DNA of 64,000 bases, from positions 10,416,001-10,480,000 of the forward strand of contig NC_083603.1 in the NCBI RefSeq assembly GCF_029168945.1. Direction: 5' to 3'. The notes beneath the pieces were generated by a model. That model had not been told where the DNA came from and ran no database searches. It was given only the letters and a program-made list of their open reading frames with translations. A program made the position numbers and the translations under genes. Positions 10,342 through 21,753 of the stretch are shown here, one piece after another (within the stretch, counting starts at the first letter, position 1; each line of letters begins with the position of its first letter). Source of the stretch: Cannabis sativa (taxonomy: Eukaryota > Streptophyta > Magnoliopsida > Rosales > Cannabaceae).

Positions 10342-12779
10342 TGTAATATCCGGAATTAAGAAATGGATTAGCAAAACCCTAACTAGATAATTACATATAA
10401 TGGAGGAATTATATTATTATATAGTTCAATATATGTGATTTTATATGAATTTTAATATATTAAAGACCCCGTCGGTGAGCCAGGGCCATTTTGGTAATTA
10501 TGATCCGAGAAGGGTAAAATGATGAAATTAATTCAATTACGTGCTTAATAGAACTATATTATTATATAGTATGCATGTGTTGTCTTTTCAAGTGTGTTCT
10601 GACAGGTTAGCGCGGTATAGTCACAACCGGGAATTTCGGGCCGAACTGGGTTCGGGCCCGAAATGTAAATTGCATTGATTATTTGGCATTTTATTTGATA
10701 AAGGATAATCTGAAATTTATTTGAAATTAATTGAGTATTGAATGACTATTTTACCCTTGTGAGGGTGTATGTGGGTATTTAAGCCCTAAGGGTATTTTGG
10801 TCATTTCACCCCTAATTATTATGTTTGATTAAAATTGATTTTTGATGAAATGAAATGTAATTTTCTGGTTTTGCTTTCCTCTTAGCCGACCCCCTCTCTC
10901 TCCCAAACCCTCTTGTTATTTCAAGCTGAATTTGAAGAAAATTGGTGTGAATTGGAGCTAATTTTTGGAGCTTGATTGTGGGGATTATTCTTGCTTTGTC
11001 TTGAGGTAGTCTCTACAGTTTTTAATTGAGTTTCTATTTGATTTTCCTTGCTGAGTTTTATGGTTTAATAGCATGTATAGTTGATATGTTCTTGTGTATG
11101 CATGTTGTTAAGTTTGGTGTTTAATCTTGGTGAAATTGCATGATTTGGTTGGGACTTATGTTTGTTGAGCTTGGAGTAAGATTTTAGGGTATTTTCTAGG
11201 TTGAAAATACATTTTTATTTGGTCTTGAGCTGCTGGAAAATATTGGAAAGATGTTGGTTTGAAGCTCAAGTTTAGAGCTTGAAGTTTTGGAGTTTAAGGC
11301 ATGATTTTGATTATTGTGCAATCTGAAATTATGGGTTTATTGTTTGATTTTGATGCATAAATATGTGTTTTAGACCCTATAATATTTGCTATCTGTTGTA
11401 AGTGGATTAATTGTGAATTTGGTTGCGAAAAGCAAGCTTGAGTTCATTGGTGCTTTAATGGCACTTTTTGATTTTTACTGCAATTGTTGTGTTTAAATTG
11501 TGGAATATGTTTATTATGACATATATTGATGCTCTGAAAAGTTTGGGAATGTTTGGGGATGATCTGAGTGAGTTTTGGGGGTTTAAAGATTGAGAAATTT
11601 CGTGTTCTCTGCCCAGACAACCGGAATTCCGGTTGGTTCACAGCTGCTCTATCCGGAATTCCGGTTGGTTCAGGGCTGCTCTATCCGGAATTCCGGTTGG
11701 AGTTCATCGGGAAATACTGAATTTTGTTTTGGCCATAACTTTTGACTCGGGACTCCGTTTGGGACGTTCTTTATACCGTTGGAAAGCTCTTTTTGAGCTC
11801 TATGTGATTATCTGTATTTGAAATGCCATGAATTTATTTTATGAATGTGAAATCAGGGGTTAACCCTATTTGTGAAATCCCGGATTGTGTGTGACTAGGA
11901 TTACTGGCACCTGGTCAGGAGCACCCTGGGATTTGGAATCTCTACTATTGTGGGACATCAGGTAAGACAGTAATTAGCACGTAGAGTATGCGCAGTGGCG
12001 CTTATATTGAGAATGATATGCATGAATGTTTAGTAATCGGGATTAGGGTTATTACCCTCATAGGAACGGTCTAATAGCCTAGGGTTATTACCCTAGTGAT
12101 ATATGTGTATAAATGTCGTGCCATGTTAATTGAAATGATATTTAGGGATTATGCGCTCAAGGCATAATCAGGTTGGACTCGGTACTCATAACCCAGATGA
12201 ACCACTTCTAAGGCCTTAATGTATTTAGACGTGTGAGAGCAACACGTGGGTCTACGTCACGTAGATTTAATTAGATGTGTGAGCGCAACACATAGGTCTA
12301 CGCCACGTAGACATAAATGGGCATGATGAAATAATGATCAGGTCTGTGCTATACAGACATATGTAAATGAGCATAATATATTTGATATGATTTATACTGT
12401 CTTGCTGGGCTTGGCTCACGGGTGCTCTACTGTGCAGGAAAGGGTAAGGCATTAGCTGATCAGCCATGAGTTTCAAGAGCAGGGAAAAGAATGTACATCT
12501 TCATGCCACTTCAGACCAAGCGGGTTATGGGTCTAACAGTGTTGACTTTGTATTCTGTTTTGGCGCTGAGGTCGGCTAGTAAGAAAGAACTTGTAATAAG
12601 TTTGTAAATATTTTTAGGATCCCAACTATTTTGAAAAGTTTAAATATATTACAAGTTTATTTTCAGTCTGTTTAATATAAAAGTTTAAATTCTGCGCTAT
12701 TTTAATTAGTAATCCCGATTAGGGGATTAGGGTTTCATAAGCATTTTGGGTAGTGTGCCTAATTATTTAGGGCGTTCCA
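10342..12779 (+). repeat. 5' LTR of element E
   Basis: 2438 bases, paired with 17728-20136. It contains three copies of a 32-bp unit built on the palindrome CCGGAATTCCGG (11621-11632, 11653-11664, 11685-11696), two copies of an 'agggttattaccct' palindrome near 12050-12095, a TATAAAT box near 12109 and two imperfect 'acgtgtgagagcaacacgt' blocks at 12230-12310. Small ORFs inside are not credible genes. Confidence 0.9.
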
Positions 12780-12780
12780 A

Positions 12781-12795
12781 TTTGGTATCAGAGCG
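12781..12795 (+). other. Primer binding site of element E
   Basis: One base after the 5' LTR the sequence contains TGGTATCAGAGC, complementary to the 3' end of initiator methionine tRNA, the usual primer of Ty3/gypsy chromoviruses. Confidence 0.85.
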
Positions 12796-13110
12796 CCAAG
12801 GTTTTTAAACTTCCTGTAGACCGGCCGAACATGTACATTCGTCGTCAGAGATAAGCTCGACTCATGGTGCAGTAAGTATTGAGAGTAAATACTAGACTGT
12901 ATGTGTGATCATCTGTTTATCGCTTTTCATTTTAGGCAGTATGCAAGCATCTAGAGTATGTACGTGTTATGTGATGCCATGCTATAGATGCTAATTGTTT
13001 ATGTAAATATGTATGAGGTAAATAGATGTGTTAGGGTTTAAGGCAATAAGTGCGTAAGTGTGGTATTGGTGCTTAACTCGCTGGGGTTGTTGATTATAGG
13101 GGTACTAGTA

Positions 13111-16100
13111 ATGGACCCTCCGCAATCATCCAGACCACAGGGCGAGCAAGTAGAGCCCGGGGCTACCCGAACGGATCCACCAGCACCGCCTCCACCTCCA
13201 CAAAATCCAGGGGATAATGCGGAGGCTGTTAATGCTAATCCTCCTGCTGACTGGCAGCAGATGTTTCATGAAATGCGAAGTGTCATACTTCGTCAAGAGG
13301 AAGAGTTGCAACGTTTAAGGCAACAAGCTGCCCCAGTTAATCAAGGGTTACCACCAGCTCCTGTGCCAGTGGTGGGTAACCAAGGGTATATTATGCCACA
13401 CCGGGACTCTGTGTTCGAGCAGTTTGTGAAGTTGCAACCTCTGACTTTTCTGGGAGGCATTGATATTATTAAGACTGATTAATGGATGAGCACTGTTACC
13501 CGTATCCTTGATAATATGGGGATGACGGGATTTGAGAGGGTGAATTGTGCGGCCTTTATGTTTCAAGATCATGCCCGCGTCTGGTGGGACATAGTGAATC
13601 AGACTCGAGATGTCAGTGTGATGACATGGGAAGAGTTCAAGAAACTGTTTGAAGAAAAGTTTTATAACGTTGTAGTGAGGACTTCACACCAAGAAGATTT
13701 TGTGAAGTTGACTCAGGGGAAAATTTCTGTGGCCGAATATACTCTGGAATTCGATAGGCTATCTAAATTTGCTGGTGATCTGGTGCCTACAGATTTCACC
13801 AGAAAACTAAAGTATGTTCGAGGACTGAATGCTACGATCAGTCGAGACTTGAAGATTACCACATCACATGACACTCTATATAAGAGAGTGGTAGACTTGG
13901 CCTTAATTGTTGAGGAGGCCGAGCAAAAAGTAATGAAGGAGCAGGCTGCAAAGGATGCCGCCATGGCATCAAACCCTCCTGCTGGTGGTAATGTCAGTAA
14001 GGGGACCGACAGTGTCAACCCTGAGCACAAACGGAAGGCTAAGGCTTCCGGAGCTTCAGGGGGAAATAGAAAGTTTCGGGAAAACAGAGGTGGCCGTCAG
14101 GGTCGCAGGTCCTCATTCCGATCACATCCAGAATGTCCTAAATGCAAGAAGCATCATCCTAGTGAGTGCCGAGCCAAGGCATGTTTCCAGTGTGGCATGG
14201 TGGGCCACTTTATCAGAGACTGTCCCAAAGCCAAGAGAGAAGAGCCTAAGAAGAATGTTGCTCAGAACCCGGGGCAACTTATTACTATAACTCAGGAAGA
14301 CGCTGATGCTAGTCCGTCAGTTGTGACAGGTCAGTTGTCTATTAATGGTTGTGCATATACTGTATTATTTGATTCAGAAGCTACTCATTCATATGTATCG
14401 AGTGGAGTGATAGAAAGTTTACATAAGCCATGTGATATTTATGCTTCGGGGTTTGGAACCCTGTTACCCTCGGGAGACCTAATAGTGTCCACAAGGTGGA
14501 TTCGGTCATTGTCTTTTTGGATTGACGGTTGTGAGTTGACCGCCAATCTAATTGAGTTGCAATTATCTGATTTTGACATAATCTTGGGAATGGATTTTCT
14601 GTCTAAGTATGGAGCGATGATTTACTGCAAACGAAAGATGGTAGTGTTTGAGCCCGACAGTGCTAACCCAGCGGTGTTCGTGGGTAAAGTTCAAGGGGCA
14701 CGCATACCGAGAATATCACTGTTGAAAGCTAAAGACCTGATGGGTAGGGGTTGTCTAGGGTTCATAGTTACTGCAGTGGACACTAGCCAACCTGTGACAT
14801 CAGGGCTTGAGGATATGAGATTGGTATGCGAGTTCCTTGATGTCTTTCCAGAAGATTTGCCGGGATTGCCACCTGTCCGGGAAATTGAATTTGTTATTGA
14901 ATTGGCTCCGGGAGTGGATCCAGTGTCTAAGGCACCGTACCAAATGGCTCCAGCTGAGTTGAAGGAATTGAAGATACAATTGCAAGAGTTACTGAATCTA
15001 GGATTCATCAGACCGAGCTACTCACCTTGGGGTGCTCCGGTTTTGTTTGTGAAGAAGAAAGACGGAACCCTGCGAATGTGTATTGACTACCGGGAGTTAA
15101 ACAAGCTTACCATTAAAAACAAGTATCCTTTACCTCGAATTGATGATCTGTTTGATCAATTGAAGGGGAAGACGGTCTTTTCCAAGATCATCTTCGCTCA
15201 GGCTATCATCAGCTGAGAATTCGAGAGGAAGATATCCCAAAAACTGTGTTTCGTACTCGGTATGGACACTATGAATTTCTTGTGATGTCTGTTGGACTCA
15301 CTAATGCCCCGGTGACATTCATGGATTTGATGAACCGGGTGTTTAAGGATTACCTGGATAGGTTCGTGATTGTGTTTATCGATGATATTTTGGTGTACTC
15401 TGAGACAGAAGAAGAGCATGAGTTGCATCTCAAAGCGGTTTTGCAAAGATTACGAGATCACAAGCTTTATGCTAAGTTCAAAAAGTGTGAATTCTTGTTA
15501 TCCCGTGTCTCATTTCTGGGGCACATAGTGGATAAAGATGGGATCATGGTGGATCCGGTCAAAATTGAAGCTGTTCGGGATTGGCCAGTACCGAAGTCAG
15601 CTACAGAGGTCAGAAGTTTTCTGGGTTTGGCTGGTTATTATTGTCGGTTCGTTGAGGGTTTTTCAAAGATTGTTGTACCCTTAACGGAGCTGACCCGAAA
15701 GAACTAGAAGTTTGTTTGGACTGATCGGTGTGAGAAAAGTTTCTTGGAGTTAAAGCAACGCTTGATTACCGCTCCCGTACTAACTCTTCCTTCAGATAAG
15801 GAAAAGTTTATGGTATATTGTGATGCCTCGAGACAGGGTCTCGGCTGTGTGCTTATGCAGGCTGGGAGGGTAATAGCTTATGCTTCTCGGCAGTTAAAGG
15901 AGTACGAGCAGAGGTACCCTACTCACGATTTTGAACTTGCAGCAGTGGTATTTGCGCTAAAGATTTGGCGGCATTACCTTTATGGCGAGAAATGTGAGAT
16001 ATACACTGATCATAAAAGTCTGAAATACTTCTTCACCCAGAAGGACTTGAATATGAGACAAAGGCGTTGGCTAGAATTGGTGAAGGATTATGATTGTGAG

Positions 16101-17692
16101 ATCCTTTATCACCCTGGTAAAGCCAACGTGGTTGCTGATGCCCTGAGTAGAAAAGGTCAGAGTCCGTTGAATTCTATGAAGCAAATCTCCCAACAGCTGG
16201 CAAATGAAATGACTCGAGCTTAGATTGAGTTGGTTGTGGGGCAATTGGGTAATATTACCCTGCAATCCACTCTTCTAGAGAGAATTAAAGAAGCACAAAA
16301 GCAAGATTCAGAATTGATAAAAACCCGAGCTAGGGTTTCGGCTGGGAAGGCTAGTGATTTCTTAGTAGATGAAACGGGAATGTTGAGATTTAGGAATCGA
16401 ATTTGTGTGCCCATGGATGAGAACATCAAGAAAGAGATCATGGATGAGTCTCACACGACTCCTTATTCAGTTCATCCAGGGTCGACAAAGATGTATCAAG
16501 ACTTGAAAGCCATGTTTTGGTGGCCAGGCATGAAGAATGACATCGCTGAGTATGTTGCTAAGTGCCTTACGTGTCAGCAAGTGAAAGCTGAGCACCAGCG
16601 ACCTGCAGGGTTGCTGCAACCACTGAAAATACCAGAATGGAAATGGAAAGATATAGCTATGGACTTTGTGGTAGGTATGCCTAGAACTACGGGACAATTG
16701 GACTCTGTGTGGGTCATAGTGGATAGGTTTACAAAGTCTGCTCACTTTTTACCTGTTCGGACGAATTTCTCCATTGACCAGTATGCTGAGTTGTATGTCA
16801 GAAATTTTTTTCGTCTGCATGGTGTCCCAAAGTCCATTGTATCGATTCGAAGTTTACATCGAGATTCTGGGAAAGTCTGCATCGAGCTATGGGAACTCAG
16901 TTAAAGTTCAGCACAGCTTTTCATCCTCAGACGGATGGGCAATCCGAGAGGACCATTCAGGTTTTAGAGGACATGCTACGGGCATGTGTGCTTGACTTGA
17001 AGGGATCATGGGTAAAGTACCTTTCCCTGATCGAGTTTTCTTATAATAACAGTTATCAGGCAACAATCGGGATGGCTCCTTATGAACTTTTATATGGAAG
17101 AAAATGTACATCACCTATTCACTGGGACGAAGTGGGTGAAAGAAAGTTCTTGGGTCCTGAAGCTGTTCAGAAAACAAGTGAGGCATTTGATAAGATTAGA
17201 GCGCGAATGCTCGCGGCTCAGAGTAGGCAGAAGAGTTATGCTGATCCAAAGCGTCGAGATATTGATTTTCAGGTCGGGGACATGGTATTTCTCCGAATAT
17301 CTCCGATGAAAGGCATAAAACGCTTTGGGAAGAAAGGAAAGCTTAGCCCGAGGTTCATTGGACCTTTTGAAATCCTTGAGAGGATAGGGCAAGTAGCGTA
17401 CAGGTTGGCTATGCCCCCAGCGCTGGCAGCTGTACATAATGTGTTTCATGTTTCAATGCTTCGAAAATCTGTCTCAGACTCGTCTCATGTTCTGAGTTAT
17501 GAAGCATTGGAACTTTAGTCGGACTTGTCATACGAGGAACAACCAGTGCAGATACCTGATAGAAGAGAAAAAGTCTTGAGAAGAAAGACAGTGGCACTGG
17601 TGAAAGTACTGTGGAGGAACAGTAAAGTAGAAGAGGCAACCTGGGAACTGGAGACGGATATGCAGCAGAAATATCCGGAGTTGTTCAGGTAA
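13111..17692 (+). pseudogene. Element E gag-pol polyprotein, broken
   Basis: The probable start is the ATG at 13111 (MDPPQSS). Gag runs to about 14100 with a stop at 13480-13482. A zinc knuckle ([14 protein letters not shown]) lies near 14182. The protease motif reads DSEATHSY instead of DSGATHSY, a damaged active site near 14371. Reverse transcriptase begins at about 14830 ([19 protein letters not shown]), is frameshifted near 15195 and has the intact signature FIDDIL in the next frame. A stop at 15704 precedes RNase H ([20 protein letters not shown]); another follows at 16221. Integrase shows the HHCC finger and AMDFV, then a frameshift near 16850 in the second catalytic-Asp region, then TDGQSERTIQ. 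The tail (KVLWRN, EEATWELE) resembles a chromodomain and ends at 17692 after a stop at 17516. Confidence 0.88.
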
Positions 17693-17712
17693 ATTTCGGG
17701 ACGAAATTTCTA

Positions 17713-17727
17713 TAAGGAGGGGGTAAT
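17713..17727 (+). other. Polypurine tract of element E
   Basis: The purine-rich run AAGGAGGGGG sits immediately before the 3' LTR and would prime plus-strand DNA synthesis. Confidence 0.7.
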
Positions 17728-20136
17728 TGTAATACCCATAATTAAGAAAAGGATTAGCAAAACCCTAACCAGATAATTATGTATAATGGAGGAATTATAT
17801 TATTATATAGTTCAATATATGTGATTTTATATGAATTTTAATATATTAAAGACCTCGTTGGTGAGCCAGGGGCATTTTGGTAATTATGACCTAAGAATGG
17901 TAAAATGATGAAATTAATTCAATTACGTGCTTAATAGAACTATATTATTATATAGTATGCCTGTGTTGTCTTTTCAGGTGTGTTCTGACAGGTTAACGCG
18001 GTATAGTCACAACCGGGAATTTCGGGCCGCACTGGGTTCGGGCCCGAAATGTAAATTAGATTGATTATTTGACATTTTATTTGATAAAGGATAATCTGAA
18101 ATTTATTTGAAATTAATTGAGTATTGAATGACTATTTTATCCTTGTGAGGGTGTATGTGGGTATTTATGCCCTAAAGGCATTTTGATCATTTCACCCTTA
18201 ATTATTATGTTTGATTAAAATTGATATTTGATGAAATGAAATGTAATTTTCTGGTTTTGCTTTCCTCTTAGCCGACCCCCTCTCTCTCCCAAACCCTCTT
18301 GTTATTTCACGTTGAATTTGAAGAAAATTCGTGTGAATTAGAGCTAATTTTTGGAGCTTGATTGTGGGGATTATTCTTGCTTAGTCTTGAGGTAGTCTCT
18401 ACAGTTTTTAAATGAGTTTCTAATTGATTTTCCTTGCTGAATTTTATGGTTTAATAGCATGTATAGTTGATGTGTTCTTGTGTATGCATGTTGTTAAGTT
18501 TGGTGTTTAATCTTGGTGAAATTGCATGATTTGGTTGGGACTTATGTTTGTTGAGCTTGGAGTAAGATTTTAGGGTATTTTCTAGGTTGAAAATACATGT
18601 TTTATTTGGTCTTGAGCTGCTGGAAAATATTGGAAAGATGTTGGTTTGAAGCTCAAGTTTAGAGCTTGAAGTTTTGGAGTTTAAGGCATGATTTTGATTA
18701 TTGTGCAATTTGAAATTATGGATTTATTGTTGGATTTTGATGCATAAATATGTGTTTTACACCCTATAATATTTGCTAGCTGCTGTAAGTGGATTAATTG
18801 TGAATTTTGTTGCGAAAAGCAAGCTTGAGTTCATTGGTGCTTTAATGGCACTTTTTGATTTTTAGTGCAATTGTTGTGTTTCAGTTGTGGAATATGTTTA
18901 TTATGACATATATTGATGCTCTGGAAAGTTTGGGAATGTTTGGGGATGATTTGAGTGAGTTTTGGGGGTTTAAAGATTGAGAAATTTCGTGTTCTCTGCC
19001 CAGACAACCGGAATTCCGGTTGGTTCAGGGTTGCTCCATCCGGAATTCCGGTTGGAGTTCATCGGGAAATGCTGAATTTTATTTTGACCATAACTGTTGA
19101 CTCGGGACTCCGTTTGGCACATTCTCTATACCGTTGGAAAGATCTTTTCGAGCTCTACGTGATTATCTGTATTTGAAATGCCATGATTTTATTTTTTGAA
19201 AGTGAAATCAGGGGTTAACCCTATTTGTGAAAATCCCGGATTGTGTGTGACTAAGATTACCGGCACCTGGTCAGGAGCACCTGGGGATTTGGAATCTCTA
19301 CTATTGCGGGAAATCAGGTAAGACAGTAATTAGCACGTAGAGTATGCGCAGTGGTGCTTATATTGAGAATGATATGCATGAATGTTTAGTAACCGGGATT
19401 AGGGTTATTACCCTAATAGGAGCGGTCTAATAGCCTAGGGTTATTACCCTAGTGATATATGTGTATAAATGCCATGCCATGTTAATTGAAATGAGATTTA
19501 GGGATTATGCGCTCAAGGCATAATCAGGTTGGACTCGGTACTCATAACCGAGATGAACCACTTCTAAGGCCTTAATGTATTTAGACGTGTGAGAGCAACA
19601 CGTGGGTCTACGTCACGTAGATTTAATTAGATGTGTGAGCGCAACACATAGGTCTACGCCACATAGACATAAATGGCCATGATGAAATAGTGATCAGGTC
19701 TGTACTATACAGACATATGTAAATGAGCATAATATATTTGATATGATTTATACTGTCTTGTTGGGCTTTGCTCACGGGTGCTCTACTGTGCAGGAAAGGG
19801 TAAGGCATTAGCTGATCAGCCATGAGTTTCAGGAGCAGGGTGAAGAATGTACATGTTCATGCCACTACAGACCAAGCGGGTTATGGGTCTAACAGTGTTG
19901 ACTTTTGTATTCTGTTTTGCCGCTTAGGTCGGCTAGTAAAATAGAACTTGTAATAAGTTTGTAAATATTTTTGGGATCCCAACTATTTTGAAAACTTTAA
20001 ATATATTACAAGTTTATTTTCAGTCTATTTAATATAAAAGTTTAAATTCTGCGCTATTTTAATTAGTAATCTCGATTAGGGGATTCGGGTTTCATAAGCA
20101 TTTTGGGTAGCGTGCCTAATTTTTTAGGGCGTTACA
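17728..20136 (+). repeat. 3' LTR of element E
   Basis: 2409 bases, same family as 10342-12779, with many point differences between the two. Only two CCGGAATTCCGG units are present (19008-19019, 19040-19051) against three in the 5' LTR, so one 32-bp unit was gained or lost. Confidence 0.9.
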
Positions 20137-20371
20137 ATAAAGCTCTCCCTCAAACTAAAGAGTTGTTCATCAGGAAACTCTTCATTTATTTGCACCTCTT
20201 TTGCATTTTGGCTTTATTCTATTTCGAGTCTTGAAAGATGATCAACAACTAGATTCTCGGTCCCCTTCTTGTCTTTTATTTCAATGTCAAACTCTTGGAG
20301 TAGAAGCACCCACCGAATCAACCTTGGTTTTGCATCCTTCTTGGTCATGACGTACTTAATTGTTGAGTGGT
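20137..20371 (-). pseudogene. Element C RNase H end, island between elements E and D
   Basis: Minus-strand pol sequence encoding [20 protein letters not shown] and [11 protein letters not shown] residues, matching element D at 25565-25690. It is bounded by the target sites of E (20137-20141) and D (GTGGT, 20367-20371). D entered at the codons of the RNase H 'YTDHS' motif. Confidence 0.88.
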
Positions 20372-21605
20372 TGTTAGGTTATAATTAACATATATTTCGG
20401 GTCTTTAAAGTTAGCATTATCTCGTCTATTGGTGTTTTTTGGAGCAGTTTTACGCTTGATTTTCATTATTTCAGGTTCCCGGGGTGTTAAAGTTCGAATT
20501 CAGTCAAATGGCGAAAAACTGGGACAAACTTGGAAAAATTTGGAAAATTCGGTTCTTGAAGCATCAGTAGTCGCGACCTCCAGAGAGCCAGGTCGCGACC
20601 CTTTTTCCTGGTCGCGACCCTGGTCGCGACTTCGTAAGTTAGGCAGAAACTCGGTTTTTCGAGTTTTGCCTGTAGTCGCGACCAGCTTAAATGCTAGTCG
20701 CGACTATGTACGGAAATCGCAGATTTGACCTAATTTTGATTTTTCACTCAATTGGAGGCTCACCACTTATCCCTATATAAGGAATACGACATTGAAGGTC
20801 AAAAGGAAGCAAAAACAGACCTAATAGTGGAGGCAAAGTGGAGAGGAAGCTATCTTGAAGACCCGGAGCGATACCACCTTCTAGTTTCTTTCTTTTACCC
20901 TTTTTATTCATCTTTATGTTTGTTTTTATTTCTGAATTAATCATGGATGTTTTTAGAGTTATTATGAACTAAATTTCCCAATAAGGGAGGATGATGAATG
21001 TTGTTTAAGTTTATGCCTAGTTAATAAATAATTGCCATTCCTTCATCTTATGTGTGAATACTATCTTTATTTGTGTTTAATTTCATGTGCAAGCTTGATC
21101 ACCTTTTACATGCTCTATGATCCTAATTCGAAATCTGAAAAGTGAGAATTAGGAATGCTAAAATTTGGATAGTCTAGGTTTTGATGTAAAACGAAAGTAT
21201 TTACATAGCCTAGTGACTAATAGATTATTGCTTAATGCTGATTTTGTGTTGATCTAATTAAGAAGTTAATTAGAGAACATATTATTTAGAACCTAAAAGA
21301 TCTGAAAAGAGTTAGGTTAATTTATAATCTGTCTTTCACATTGAGATAAGGATAGCAATTAGGCATTAACATAGGTAACTTATCAACAGGATTCACTTCC
21401 CTAATCTCTCATCTTGATTAATCTTCGTTTATTTTCTCTTTAATTTCTGAGTTATTTACTTTTAAAATTGCAACTTATTATTTTACCAAATAGAATCATA
21501 ATTATAATTTAGTAGTACTTAATCCAATTCCCTGTGGTTCGACCTCACTTGCGTGAGATACTACTTGATACGTACACTTGCGTAATAAACAGAATTTTCC
21601 TAACA
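20372..21605 (+). repeat. 5' LTR of element D
   Basis: 1234 bases. It contains six exact GTCGCGAC palindromes at 20570, 20592, 20611, 20623, 20675 and 20697 (start positions), separated by 14, 11, 4, 44 and 14 bases. A TATA box follows about 70 bases downstream. Confidence 0.93.
20774..20780 (+). promoter_or_regulatory. TATA box of the element D LTR
   Basis: TATATAA within 'ccctatataagg', downstream of the GTCGCGAC array and well placed as the LTR promoter. The same box is in the 3' LTR near 30832. Confidence 0.6.
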
Positions 21606-21630
21606 AGTTTTTGGCGCCGTTGCCGGGGAA
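21606..21630 (+). other. Primer binding site of element D
   Basis: TGGCGCCGTTGCCGGGGA follows the LTR after a few bases. It is complementary to the 3' end of plant tRNA-Asp, the site used by Athila-type elements. Confidence 0.85.
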
Positions 21631-21753
21631 TTGTTTAAAGATTGATATTACACAAAATTATACTAACTTCTACTTTGGTATATTTTCTCTTGCTGATTTT
21701 TCTGACCTTTTTCTTGCAATATTTTCTTGATCTATTTCAGGAATCATAAGTGT

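Larger units (their letters stand above)
10342..20136 (+). mobile_element. Gypsy element E (chromovirus-like), near full length
   Basis: Plus-strand element inserted in element C. 5' LTR 10342-12779 and 3' LTR 17728-20136, starting TGTAATA and ending ...GCGTT(A/C)CA. The flanks ATCAA (10337-10341) and ATAAA (20137-20141) are a 5-bp target duplication with one change. Removing E restores an open reading across the site in C (a RES-LMVP junction like that of element D). The internal region is 4.95 kb with one gag-pol polyprotein in the order gag, protease, RT, RNase H, integrase, typical of Ty3/gypsy. Several stops and frameshifts make it non-autonomous. Confidence 0.9.

Noticed and set aside
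20570..20704. Regularly spaced palindromes resembling a CRISPR array
   Set aside because: Spacers are short and unequal (4-44 bases), the repeat unit is only 8 bases, and the host is a plant LTR.
20429..20728. 99-codon frame repeated at 30490-30786
   Set aside because: It is LTR sequence of element D crossing the GTCGCGAC array; the two copies differ by indels that alter the frame.
21606..21630. Possible tRNA-Asp gene
   Set aside because: Only the complement of a tRNA 3' end is present, as expected of a primer binding site; no cloverleaf.
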